A stretch of DNA of 64,000 nucleotides from Euglena gracilis (taxonomy: Eukaryota; Euglenida; Euglenophyceae; Euglenales), in contig CP154954.1 of assembly GCA_039621445.1 (NCBI GenBank), positions 67,986,714 through 68,050,713 of the forward strand. Direction: 5' to 3'. Shown in pieces: positions 1-8,932 of this stretch. Position numbers and translations under genes: made by a program. The notes under the pieces were generated by a model, which worked only from the letters and a program-made list of their open reading frames with translations, was not told the origin of the DNA and did not search any database. Each line of letters begins with the position of its first letter. The stretch's first letter is position 1.

Positions 1-646
1 GCGGCCGTGAGAGGGACAGGATCTCATTGATTGCGCGGGCCATAGCTGCATTTTGGGTGTCCAATGATGTTGTCAAGCCTTGGCGCGAGGAAGCCGCAGG
101 TGGTGGTGGTGCTGGGTGCGACACTGGCGGTAATCTGGAAGGGACGGGATCCGCTCGCACCCGAAAGCAGTTCTCCCCCACACATCGCTTTCCTTCCGGT
201 AGCAGGCGCAAGCAATGCCCGCACACCCACCGCTGCGTCTGTAGCAGCCATGATGCAGACGGCACTTCATTGGCGGCCACATGCACTGTTGCCACGTGGT
301 TGACCATCAACCGCTTCGCATTCCAGCCTTGGAAATTCCGTCGCAATGACTTTGTGCAAGAGGCAAAGGGGCAATGGAAGACTCCACTGTCCGCATCCGA
401 ATCTGAGGAGTCCGGATCTCGTTCTGCTCGTCGTTTCCGGGTTTCCCTGGTATCAGCCACCACCGGCCTTGGTGTTTGCGGTTGCGCTGTTGAAGACGAG
501 GCAGAAGGGATGGCCAAGTTCAACATGTCGTCGTTCTGATGTGCCACCAGGAACACTGCTCCGGCATCCTGGGGAACGTTTGGCTCTGGACCTGGGTTTG
601 GTTCGATGTCACCATCTGCACAAAGATCACGCAACCAAGAACCGCA
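1..646 (-). CDS. Non-LTR retrotransposon-like ORF, N-terminal part with 2A-like motif and zinc fingers (partial at window edge)
   Basis: One minus-strand frame stays open from about 900 to base 1 and runs off the window. Reading leftward it gives DIEPNPGP at 610-587, the 2A consensus D-(V/I)-E-x-N-P-G-P. Next come an acidic Ser/Asp stretch (SSDSDADSG) and a C2H2-like motif: CPFASC, then GW, L and H-x5-H. Last is WLLQTQRWVCGHC followed by a C-x4-C pair. 2A-like peptides next to zinc fingers are known at the N-terminus of several non-LTR retrotransposon ORFs, so I infer the start of such an ORF; endonuclease and RT would lie left of base 1. The first in-frame Met after the 2A motif is at 526. 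No upstream start is certain, because GC-rich DNA keeps the frame open. The host gene alternative is weaker, since tandem monomers lie directly upstream. Confidence 0.5.
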
Positions 647-807
647 CGGGGCGATGGGTTTGGATTGCTTCCTGTGGCCGAGACGTGGCTCTGGACGGTG
701 AAGATGGGGGAGGGATGGAAAAGGTGGTGATGGTGAAACCGACTGTGGGCTGGTGCTGGGGTGGGGACGGGGTGAGGAGGGAGCACTGACACAGCGGCTG
801 CACCTCG

Positions 808-1401
808 GGGCAGGGAAGGGGAAATAGCCGGCAGTGGGGACTGCGGCAGCACCATGGGGAGGGACAGGCCCGCCCGGGCTCACCGAGGGGGAGATCCTTG
901 GCGGCGTCTCCCTCGGATCACAGCCCAGCGCAAACGCCGCTAACGTGTGGGCCAGCCTGCTGGTGCTTTGGGGGCGTCGGTGGGATGAAGCTGCCCTCGG
1001 GGGGGAGGAGCAGGGAGACTCGCCCAGGCTCGCTGGGGGCGGGAGCCTTGGCGGCATCACCCCCAGGTCATTGCCTTTGCTACTCACGGTTTGGGCGCAT
1101 CTCGGGGGCGGGAAGGGGGGATGGCCAGCAGTGGGGACTGCGGCAGCACCATGGGGAGGGACAGGCCCGCCCGGGCTCACCGAGGGGGAGATCCTTGGCG
1201 GCGTCTCCCTCGGATCACAGCCCAGCGCAAACGCCGCTAACGTGTGGGCCAGCCTGCTGGTGCGTTGGGGGCGTCGGTGGGGTGAAGCTGCCCTCGGGGG
1301 GGAGGAGCAGGGAGACTCGCCCAGGCTCGCTGGGGGCGGGAGCCTTGGCGGCATCACCCCCAGGTCATTGCCTTTGCTGCTCACGGTTTGGGCGTATCTC
1401 A
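808..1401. repeat. Two tandem copies of a 297-bp GC-rich monomer
   Basis: The block beginning gcagtggggactgcggcagc at 831 recurs at 1128 with a period of 297 bp and only scattered changes. The second copy ends near 1401. The array lies directly upstream, in minus-strand sense, of the retrotransposon-like ORF at 1-646. That is where tandem promoter monomers sit in some LINE elements, which is an inference from position. The period is divisible by three, so long shadow ORFs of two similar 99-residue halves appear on the plus strand. I do not treat them as genes. Confidence 0.75.
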
Positions 1402-2060
1402 GAATGGGGGCGCCCCCCTCTGGGGGCCCTGGGCGGCGGGCAGGATGGGGCGCCTCTTGACACATGGGAGGAACAGGGGCGTCCCCCTGTCCTTGGATGT
1501 TGGGGGCAGGGGCGGAGTTGACGGAGTGGACTGTGGAAGGTCAGAGATCTGTACTTTTGTCTAAAGAAATCTCAGATGATGTCAAGCAAAAACAAACAAT
1601 TCAGGGCATGAGGGTTGGTTGAGGCTTGAGGCAGGGAGGTCAAGACAGATGCGCAGCAAAGCCGTAGCTTTCGCGTATATTGGTAAGTTTTCCCGATTGC
1701 TTTGTGTGTGCCACGGCGATTACGTTGTACGTGAGAGTAAGAAATACCCGAAGCACGAAATAAACGGTAAAATAAAGCACGAAATAAACGGTATTTGGCA
1801 GGCTTGTTGCGCGTGCGATGTGCAGATCTCTTTAGGAATCGCCATTTCAATTCGCGCGGAAATCCCCGCGTCTTCCATGTCCTCATGTCCTGAAAAGCTG
1901 GAGTGAATTTCATATGTGACATGAAGGGATGGATTAATTCCGTTTGAAAAAAGCCATACCCGTGGCATTAAAATTGTTATTTTCGGAAGGAAGAGCAAAC
2001 TTTGCAAAACAAAGAATTCAACCCCCTGAAGTCCAGGCTACTCATGCGAATCTTCAGTCA
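1402..2060. other. Unassigned sequence with a short internal duplication
   Basis: No gene is recognised. A duplicated phrase (aagcacgaaataaacggtaa at 1751, again near 1775) gives a two-copy repeat of about 24 bp. The open frame at 1572-1922 on the minus strand has no recognisable motif. Confidence 0.4.
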
Positions 2061-3760
2061 AAATTACGTTGACCTCACAACTTTATCATTCATCCCCCCT
2101 CCCCCCTTCGTCCCCCCCTCCCAGATGTCTGGCTGGGCACATTTGGCCATTCAAAGGAAATGCCTACAGATTTGGATGCCTCAAGGTGGCACGTTTGGGG
2201 GGTTTGGCCGCCCCCCCCCCCCGGCCACACCCCACCGCGTCCCAAGTCGGGGGGGGGGGTTGAATTTATCAACACGTTTCTGTCCTTCAGTCGGCACGAT
2301 TTGACAAGTACTTTTCATCAAAAGTTGAAATGAACATTTTGAAGTGAAAAAAGATGACATTCCATCATTGTCAGCCCCATGCCTCCAGCCATCGGTGCTG
2401 AAATGGCCATTTTGGGATGAACGGATGACATTTTATTGTCAGCCCCACACCTGCAGGGTATAAAGTGTGTTGGTTTTCTTCCACCCACCCCGAGATTTTG
2501 GAGTGAAAGCCTGGCCGTTGGGTAAAACTCTGGGTTGAGGTTTGGAGTTGCCGGTGTGAAGTATTTTTTGAATTGTTCCAAATTTCGGATATCACCCCTG
2601 ACTCTCTGTTCAGGTCGGGCTTCCTTGTGTGTCCAGAAATCCGCAATTAATGGAACCTTTCGGAAGCTCAAATTGGCTTCATCAGGGGGGGGGGTGTCGC
2701 AGGGGTTGGGGGTCACGGGGAAACACCCCCCACATCCAATGCAAGACTCAAAGTGGCCACCCTCCAACCACCATGGGACCAAAAAAGCGCCCACTCTTGG
2801 CAACACAAGGGATTTGTTATTTGAAGACCCTACCCTTATGCCCAAAGTGCTCAGAGAATCCTAATCTTGATCTGAAGCCAGGCCGCACCATGCCGCCACA
2901 ACTTCAAACTGCCCATGCTCTCCCCGTCTCCCCCTTTGCCACTCAACCCCCCCGGGGGGGGGGCTTGAAAAAAGGTGCTGGCTGGCTGGACCCCCCAGGG
3001 GCCCGTATGGACCCCCCTCAGCACACGCCATGACGCGCTGTTTTTCCAGCCTGGCAAAGCTGGGATGGTGTGAAAAAAGATGTGTCGAGTTTTTTTGAAG
3101 AGGTGTAAAAGTGGCGAAAATTGGCATTTTTGAGGTTGTTTTTTTGGGATTTTCACCTCAAACATTTGGCGGATGAGCGGATGAAATGCACTGCAGCTGG
3201 ATTTGGGTGTTTTGCCTGTTTTCGGGTTCCCTGAACTGGGGGGGGGGGGGGTGTCCAGTCATCACCTTTGTTCCAGCCCATGCAAAAATTCAGCGTCAAA
3301 TCAGCAACCTTGTCAGAAAGTTTTGTCCCAACTAGGGATGAGAAATGGGGGGGGGGGCACAATTTACACACTTTTCAAAAAGCGTTTTCTTTCCAGTCTC
3401 GGGGGGAGGGCGCCCCCCCCCCCTACTTCTACACCTATGGGGGGGGGGGCCAGCTGGCCGGCTGGAAAAAGGTTTCTGGCTGTAGCATCAAAAAATATCG
3501 TATGGGGGGTGCAACAGTGCAAATATCGCAATCACATTTTTTTCACCCATAATGCCTATTTGATGGCAGATTTGGGTAATTCTTAATTTTGCGGGTTGAA
3601 ATTTTGACACTTGGGGTTGTTGATTCCCAACAAACTGATGTGTCAAAAAAATTTTTGATTCCCTAACTTGTGGGAATTTGTGGGTATTTTTGGGAGTGAT
3701 GTCAGCATAGCGAGTCAAAATCCTCATCCCCCCACGACCAAGTCACGTCCGGTCACGCCA
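2061..3760. repeat. Low-complexity block with G/C homopolymers and dispersed CTGGAAAAAGG repeats
   Basis: The block holds many runs of 7-12 G or C. Phrases such as ggctggaaaaaggt next to gctggctggacccccc recur near 2965, 3460, 22745, 23033, 24745, 29750, 31290-31350 and 31960. This marks a dispersed repeat family. No coding region is supported. Confidence 0.5.
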
Positions 3761-3780
3761 ATATTTGTATCTGATACAAA

Positions 3781-3851
3781 AACTGTGTTCAGAACGCCGG
3801 TTCGGGCGTGAAACATGGCTTCACGCACGAACCGGCGTTCTGAACACAGTT
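3781..3851. repeat. Near-perfect hairpin, 32-nt arms and 7-nt loop
   Basis: The left arm 3781-3812 and right arm 3820-3851 are reverse complements with a single mismatch, around the loop acatggc. The arm carries AACGCCGGTTC, shared with the GACGCCGG element copies at 4.8, 11.0 and 12.5 kb. A third partial arm follows at about 3880-3902. Confidence 0.85.
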
Positions 3852-3994
3852 GTTGAAACCGTGGATGAGGGGCCATGGCTTCATGCCCGAACCGGCGTTC
3901 AAGGAATCACGGCCAATTTCGCCCTAAATACCCAGGAGAATGGCGATGCCGATTGGCCGATTGAAGTTTTCACATGTCTGATACCATGTTACCC

Positions 3995-4360
3995 ATCAAT
4001 CGAAAGCTCTTCTCAAGGGCTTTTGACAGATGGCCACAGAATTCCGCAATAATGCGCTTATTTTCAGCGATCGTGTATTCCAAAATTTGACATCTTAATT
4101 TGTGAAATCTCACACCTCAGGTGCTATGCATATCAATCGAAAGCTCTCCCCAAGACCTTTCGCTTGGTACCCTCAAAACTCAGCCACACTGCACAGCGCC
4201 CTGAAAATCGCCGATCGCATGTTCCGTCCGACGCTTTTCGCAAATTCCAAAATACACTTTTCACCTGATATGCTGCCCCTTGATCGATAGCCCTTCTCAA
4301 GGGCTTTCAGCAATGGCCTTAGATTTCAGCCGTGCTGCATGGTATTCTATTTCAGAAATC
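3995..4360 (+). repeat. Three diverged copies of a GATCGAAAGCTCTT-type repeat
   Basis: Related phrases start at 3995 (tcaatcgaaagctcttctca), 4133 and 4280 (ttgatcgatagcccttctca). Two longer relatives lie at 11216-11320 and 12210-12320. This is a degenerate dispersed family of unknown origin. Confidence 0.55.
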
Positions 4361-4460
4361 CCTCAAATTTGGCCAAATGGAAATTGTTGCACAAAAAACC
4401 CCAATTTCTGGCCAAATCGGCCCCGGGCGGATTCCTGGGGTGACCATACTGGGGGTGATG

Positions 4461-4560
4461 CCGACCTGGTCGGCCCGACCACCTGGTCGGCCCGACCATG
4501 GTCGGGCCGACCAGGTCGGTAACTACCCCTGGGGGTGATACCGACCAGGTCGGTATCACC
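4461..4560. repeat. Cluster of palindromes built on GACCTGGTCGG
   Basis: 4481-4516 is a perfect 36-bp palindrome centred on ccatgg. 4534-4560 (ggtgataccgacc and its complement) is a second near-perfect palindrome. A direct copy of the half-site precedes them at 4461-4480. Confidence 0.85.
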
Positions 4561-4832
4561 ATAGGTGTCACAAGGGGGGGTTGGGGGAGGCGGCCGCCCC
4601 TCCCGGGATTTTGGAAAGAAAATTTTTTTTTGCAGCATGAATGTGATATTTTTCTTTGTAATGCCATGTTCAATGGTTCAAAGGGCGTTACCGTCTTGGC
4701 TGCCTTCGGCAGCCACCTTGCCAGCTAAAAGCACATTTTTGGAGAATGAAATTGCAAAATCCATTACCGTCTCGGCCGCCTTTGGCGGCCGAAATAAAAA
4801 TCCTTGAAAAAACCCCACGGCACTTCTTGATG
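4561..4832. repeat. Spacer with two short tetraloop-type hairpins
   Basis: ctgccttcggcag (near 4700) and ggccgcctttggcggcc (near 4778) are compact stems. They sit in similar contexts after ttaccgtct. No gene is seen. Confidence 0.5.
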
Positions 4833-4960
4833 TTTAAACCGGCGTTTGAGACGCCGGTTTCAGGACAGAACCGGCATCCGCCCCCCACGGGTTTTCCGGA
4901 CGCCGGTTCTGTTCTAAAACCCGGCGTCAGGAACGCCGGTTCTGTCCAAAACCAGGTGTC
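4833..4960 (+). repeat. GACGCCGG dispersed hairpin element, copy 1
   Basis: The segment consists of alternating direct and inverted copies of GACGCCGGTTCTGTCC and its complement around a short C-rich centre. The same arrangement occurs at 12495-12598 in the opposite orientation and, rearranged, at 11002-11134. This is therefore a mobile or amplified family about 100 bp long. No coding capacity. Confidence 0.75.
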
Positions 4961-5675
4961 CGGTTCGGATTTTGGCCACAAACCGACTTTTTTTCCCCGT
5001 TTTTGGTGCTAATTGTTTTTTGGGACCCCACAAACCACTTTCACCTTGGCTGTTTGAATACAAACTGATATCCCCATATGTCCCCCTCCCTCCATTTTCT
5101 TGACCAGCCGAGTTTGGGGGAAACTCTTCGGGTCAACGAAAAAAAAAAGATTTTGCGCAAAGTGAAAAAAATGGCTTCTGCACCCCCCCCCCCACGTTGC
5201 GAAGTCGACAGTTGGGTTGAGTTGGGAGGTTTGCAAAGGGGTTCTACCCATGGAGGCTAGGCATTGTGGGGGAGGGGGGGGGGTTGAGGGGGGGGGAACG
5301 GCCGCGCAGGGGCCGCGGGGGGGGGGGGGGGGGGGGGGGGGTCCCGGACCCCCCCGAGCGGCGCGCCTAGCCTCCCATGATTTCGCTTTCTAGCTCAAGT
5401 TTTTGGAGCATTGGACTTCAAAAAATGTGTTAGCGTCTCGGCCCCTTCGGGGCCAGGGGGACAGAAAAAAGTACACTTTGGTTGTGCCATGAAAAAAATT
5501 TTCCTCGGCGCTTCGCGCCGGGGAAAAAAAGGATGTGCTCCAAATTTTGTCGGTTCCTCGCCCCCCCCGGGAAAAAATTGTTCCGACACCGCTGGGTATC
5601 ACCCCCAGAAATCTGCATTACCCCCCCTTTGGAAATTTAAGCCCCCCCCCCGGGTTTCCAAAAGACGAGATCAAT
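4961..5675. other. Low-complexity spacer including a 25-G run
   Basis: The block holds several G/C runs, including 25 consecutive G at 5317-5341, and the hairpins cggccccttcggggcc (near 5440) and ggcgcttcgcgcc (near 5505). No gene is supported. Confidence 0.6.
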
Positions 5676-6092
5676 TTGCACCCGAAAAGGGGTTGGCAGA
5701 TAAAAGGGGGGGTACTTGTCTGTTATCGCACGACATACCCCCTTTTGGTTATCGCACGACGCCTTTTTTTTTGGGTTAATATGGGGTTATTGAAGGAGTA
5801 GGGTTAGGTGCGCACAGGCCATGTTGCGCTACATGGCCTGTGCGCACCTAACCCTACTCCTTAAATAACCCCATAGGACTAAAAATAAGGTGAACCAAAA
5901 GGGGGGGTATGTCATGCGATAACAGACAAGTACCTAAAAGGGGTTTATTTTGTTAATGAAAGGGATAGGGTTAGGTCGGCTTGCACCCGAAAAGGGGTTG
6001 GCGGATAAAAGGGGTTTATTTTGTTAATGAAAGGGATAGGGTTAGGTCGACTTGCACCCGAAAAGGGGTTGGCAGATGAAAGGGGTTTATTA
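5676..6092 (+). repeat. 71-bp tandem repeat, about 2.5 units, first unit interrupted
   Basis: Units start at ttgcacccgaaaaggggttg: 5676, 5981 and 6052. The second and third starts are exactly 71 bp apart. The first spacing is 305 = 71 + 234, and the extra 234 bp is the foldback element at 5710-5934 plus one 9-bp target duplication. Each full unit contains tagggttaggtcg. Diverged relatives lie at 14926-15020. Confidence 0.85.
5710..5934. mobile_element. 225-bp foldback transposon with 9-bp target-site duplication
   Basis: The ends ggtacttgtc and gacaagtacc are inverted, and the complementarity continues with small mismatches to a centre near 5826. taaaagggg flanks it on both sides (5701-5709 and 5935-5943). 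Removing the element and one duplicate rebuilds exactly the intact 71-bp unit seen next door. A 9-bp duplication is typical of Mutator-like (MULE) elements, but without a transposase the assignment is inference. It is non-autonomous and its insides are mostly stem. Confidence 0.85.
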
Positions 6093-6131
6093 AAGTAATT
6101 TTTGAATGTCCACTCCAACAGCTTGTGCACA

Positions 6132-6377
6132 ATGGCTCACACTTCTTTCGTACCAATGGTATGTGCTGGCGACGCACCAGCCTGCCGCACTTATGTGTGT
6201 AAGTGTGGCATGGAGAAGGGATTTCATTACGTGTGTGAGGAGTGTTTTAAGACAGGAGTGGTGACATCTGTTCAGTCATCCTGGCTTTGGTGCGGGGTTG
6301 GTTGTTGTCTTTGGTTGATTGTACGAGGCCAGCCATCGTTCGATGTTGATTGGCCGTTGATTGTTCCCCCCAGCTAA
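6132..6377 (+). CDS. Short Cys/His-rich ORF (possible zinc-binding fragment)
   Basis: The frame reads from an ATG at 6132 (MAHTSF) to a stop at 6377. It contains CRTYVCKCGMEKGFHYVCEE followed by C, whose Cys/His spacing resembles part of a treble-clef or PHD-like finger. Nearby elements at 6.8-8.5 and 8.9-9.9 kb carry clearer PHD-like genes, so this may be a fragment of the same class. No terminal repeats are seen around it. It could be a chance ORF. Confidence 0.25.
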   Translation: MAHTSFVPMVCAGDAPACRTYVCKCGMEKGFHYVCEECFKTGVVTSVQSSWLWCGVGCCLWLIVRGQPSFDVDWPLIVPPS

Positions 6378-6429
6378 GGTTGGTAGAATAGTGTTCGTTC
6401 AACCTCGTGAACGAATAAAACCGATTAGT

Positions 6430-6728
6430 CTCCCCTGTCCGACAAATAGTCGACTATTTTCACCCTTGGAGTTTCTTTGCTCCATTCCACCTTTTTGAGT
6501 AACACAATATTAATCCATAAATAATATAATACAAATGGTGAGTAGGTATTATTCATTAAATGCTACACCAGGTCGAATTATATTTATCATTATAATATAT
6601 ACTAAAGTAGGTATATTAATATGTACAGTAATTATGTACCAGCTAATCCATTTTGACCAAATACCTTTTTTATAGTTGATCTTTTACTGATTTTTAGTAT
6701 TATTAGTATTATTAGTGTTATTATAAGA
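6430..6728. other. AT-rich background sequence
   Basis: This stretch is strongly AT-rich and lacks G/C runs, unlike its neighbours. Similar AT-rich stretches recur at 8522-8740, 9927-10094 and 10337-10450, between the inverted-repeat elements. They look like one older substrate split by insertions. No gene is recognised. Confidence 0.5.
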
Positions 6729-6827
6729 TGTTTCGTGTTCTGATCCCGCTTTTTTACCAGGAAAACCGGGGGCGCCGAAGGCGCCCCCGGTTTTCCTGGT
6801 AAAAAAGCGGGATCAGAACACGAAACA
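6729..6827. repeat. Perfect 48-bp-arm hairpin with 3-nt loop
   Basis: Arms 6729-6776 and 6780-6827 are exact reverse complements around gaa, with a ggcgcc core. It abuts the terminal repeat of the PHD-bearing element at 6831. It may be an independent foldback, because no inverted partner exists at the other end of that element. Confidence 0.9.
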
Positions 6828-6959
6828 ATGTTGAAACCGTGTTAAGAGTCCACGATGTACACCGGTAGTGAAAACCGTGTTCAAGTCCACGTGATTCGCG
6901 CAAAAAATGCCGATTATAGTAAACACGTGTACAAAAATGGGGTACCTTGGTAAATGCAA

Positions 6960-7222
6960 TTGTACCGTGTTACAAACACGGTACAATGCAAATGTACCGT
7001 GTTTGTAACACGTGTACGTTGTACGGAAAGCGTGTTTACTCCTTTTGGTAACACGTGTACACTGCAGGAAAGCGTGTTTACTTTTTTTGGTAACACGTGT
7101 ACATTGTACGGAAAGCGTGTTTACTCCTTTTGGTAACACGTGTACACTGCAGGAAAGCGTGTTTACTTTTTTGGTAACACGTGTACATTTACGGAAAGCG
7201 TGTTAACACTTTTTTGTGACAC
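6960..7222 (+). repeat. Subterminal repeat array, left side of the PHD element
   Basis: About six units of roughly 43 bp alternate two variants (acattgtacggaaagcgtgt and acactgcaggaaagcgtgtt), each followed by a T-rich piece and taacacgtgt. The array matches 8166-8445 in the same, not inverted, orientation. Confidence 0.85.
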
Positions 7223-7277
7223 GTTTGCATTATGCTAAAACGTGTTTCTAAAACGCCTTCACACACCCTTCACAGCC

Positions 7278-7971
7278 ATGATGCGCCTGGCTAACCTCGC
7301 TGAGGCCCGCATGCCTGCCCCTCCCACTGTTAAGCAGTTTGTGGAATCCCTCCAGAAGGTGAAATCTCCATCTGAGGAAGTTGATGCCTTACTTGGTGAA
7401 CTTCCCCCCCAGATCTGGTCTCGGCAAAAGATTACCGTCGCGACCGCATGGCTGCCCTGAATTGTTTTACAGAATACATGGGGGTTTGCGCAGCCCATGG
7501 GGTACAACACGCGACGTTGGACGACTGTTTTTTTGGGGTGGGCCCGCTGGTGCATTGATGCTCGGGTGTTGTATGCAACACCCGAGCAACAACTGCCTGC
7601 GTTGCTGCCCGTACGGAGAGAGCTGGAACAGATTTTCGGGTTCGTTCGACGAACATGTCGACAAAGCGGGGAGCAGTGCGGCAACTGCCGCCCGCAACGT
7701 GGCGGCGTGGAGTCGGCAGCTAAACTGGGAGGCTCCTCCCGCCCCAGAACATTCCACCGTAAACCAACTTTTGGCAACTTTTCCGGCTCTGTTTCCGTCT
7801 CCCAACGGTGACATCTTATGTCCCCGTTGTGGTGTGAAAGTTGGCTTCCCCACCACCTCCGACGTAGCTCGGTCTGTTTCCTGTGTGAGTTGTGCGGACA
7901 CCTACCATTTTGTGTGTGCTGACCTGCGCCGAGCTCCCAAACGTCCCTGGAAATGCCCGCGATGTTTGTGA
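7278..7971 (+). CDS. PHD-like zinc-finger protein inside an inverted-repeat element (probably frameshifted or spliced)
   Basis: The first part starts at ATG 7278 (MMRLANLAEARM, then PPTVKQFVESLQK) and ends at a stop at 7460. A second frame carries the rest to 7971. The C-terminus has LCPRC, then SCVSC, then TYHFVC, then PWKCPRC: the C4HC3 pattern of a PHD finger, usually a histone-tail or protein-binding module. ttgttttacag at about 7461-7471 could be a 3' splice site. A switch of frame near 7650 (EQIFGFVR, then EHVDKAG) suggests a frameshift as well. The N-terminal R-M-x2-P-P-x-V-x2-F pattern recurs in the minus-strand gene at 12688-13044. The intact reading frame is not established. Confidence 0.5.
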
Positions 7972-8165
7972 TGCCTTTCGTGATGTGCTATTGTTCCTGG
8001 CCAACAGGCCACGAGGTGTTTGCAGCATGCGTCTGCGTACCCTCCCCCCCCCACAATACGCCAACTTCCCGCCGCTGCGTTGCTTCTTGCATCCGTTGAG
8101 CAGTATGTCCATCGTTCCATGCACTCTAGTTATGCTGTAACCCCACAAAATATTTTTCATTTATA

Positions 8166-8445
8166 ACACGGAACAATGCAGATGTATCGTGTTTGTAACA
8201 CGTGTACAGTGTATGGAAAGCGTGTTTACTCTTTTTGGTAACACGTGTACACTGCAGGAAAGCGTGTTTACTCTTTTCGTAACACGTGTACATTGTACGG
8301 AAAGCGTGTTTACTCCTTTTGGTAACACGTGTACACCGCAGGAAAGCGTGTTTACTTTTTTGGTAACACGTGTACATTGTACGGAAAGCGTGTTAACACT
8401 TTTTCGTAACACGTGTACATTGTACGGAAAGCGTGTTACAAACAC
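8166..8445 (+). repeat. Subterminal repeat array, right side of the PHD element
   Basis: Six to seven units of about 43 bp like those at 6960-7222, again alternating the gtacggaaagcgtg and ctgcaggaaagcgtg forms, run up to the terminal repeat at 8461. Confidence 0.85.
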
Positions 8446-8521
8446 GTTTTCCACCGCTGTACACGTGGACTGAACACGGTTTTCACGGCCGGTGTACATC
8501 GTGGACTTAACACGGTTTCAA

Positions 8522-8654
8522 TAATATGGGTGTAAGTATAGATCCATCATTTATTACCTATTACAACATACAATACTAATTTAGTATTTTTTAAATACAT
8601 TAATTTGAACAGAATAGCATATATTATTATTAGGACCAATTCTATAGTCTTTTT

Positions 8655-8697
<43 letters not shown>

Positions 8698-8740
8698 CAT
8701 ATTATAATAGGTATATATTTAAATATATTACATATTATAT
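8522..8740. other. AT-rich spacer with an (AT)n tract
   Basis: Background of the same type as 6430-6728, with an (AT)n run near 8661-8690. No gene. Confidence 0.5.
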
Positions 8741-8742
8741 CA

Positions 8743-8932
8743 AGAAAGACCCCCCCCCTCACCGGCTTTGTCCTGAGTCCGGTGGGGGGGGTCACCGGCT
8801 TTGTCCTTCGGACAAAGCCGGTGACCCCCCCCACCGGACTCAGGACAAAGCCGGTGAGGGGGGGGGTCTTGCTTTAAGTCGGTGACCCCCCCCACCGGAC
8901 TCAGGACAAAGCCGGTGAGGGGGGGGTCTTGC
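8743..8932. repeat. Palindrome plus 60-bp tandem repeats of the CACCGGACTCAGG family
   Basis: 8743-8872 is a long palindrome around ttgtccttcggacaa, a TTCG-type loop. Direct repeats with a period of 60 bp follow (gctttaagtc at 8871 and 8931). The last repeat doubles as the left end of the element at 8933. Confidence 0.85.

Larger units (their letters stand above)
6831..8521 (+). mobile_element. 1.69-kb inverted-repeat element carrying a PHD-finger gene
   Basis: The left end 6831-6895 (ttgaaaccgtgttaagagtc...) matches the reverse complement of the right end 8461-8521 with a few small indels, giving terminal repeats of about 60-64 bp. Inside each end lies an array of short repeats (cgtgtttact, taacacgtgtac, ggaaagcgtg). 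Between them is one ORF region ending in a PHD-like finger. No clean target duplication is visible: aatg lies to the left and taat to the right, and the hairpin at 6729-6827 may have disturbed the left flank. No transposase domain is recognised. It is a DNA transposon by structure, superfamily unknown. Confidence 0.7.

Noticed and set aside
6540-6620. Mitochondrial cox2-like phrase (NATPGR), with a similar one near 11660
   Set aside because: Only about six residues match and the surrounding frame does not continue. This is too little to call a mitochondrial insertion.
6960-8445. CRISPR-like look of regularly spaced repeats
   Set aside because: The whole unit repeats with no unique spacers, and the arrays are the subterminal parts of an inverted-repeat element in a eukaryotic genome.
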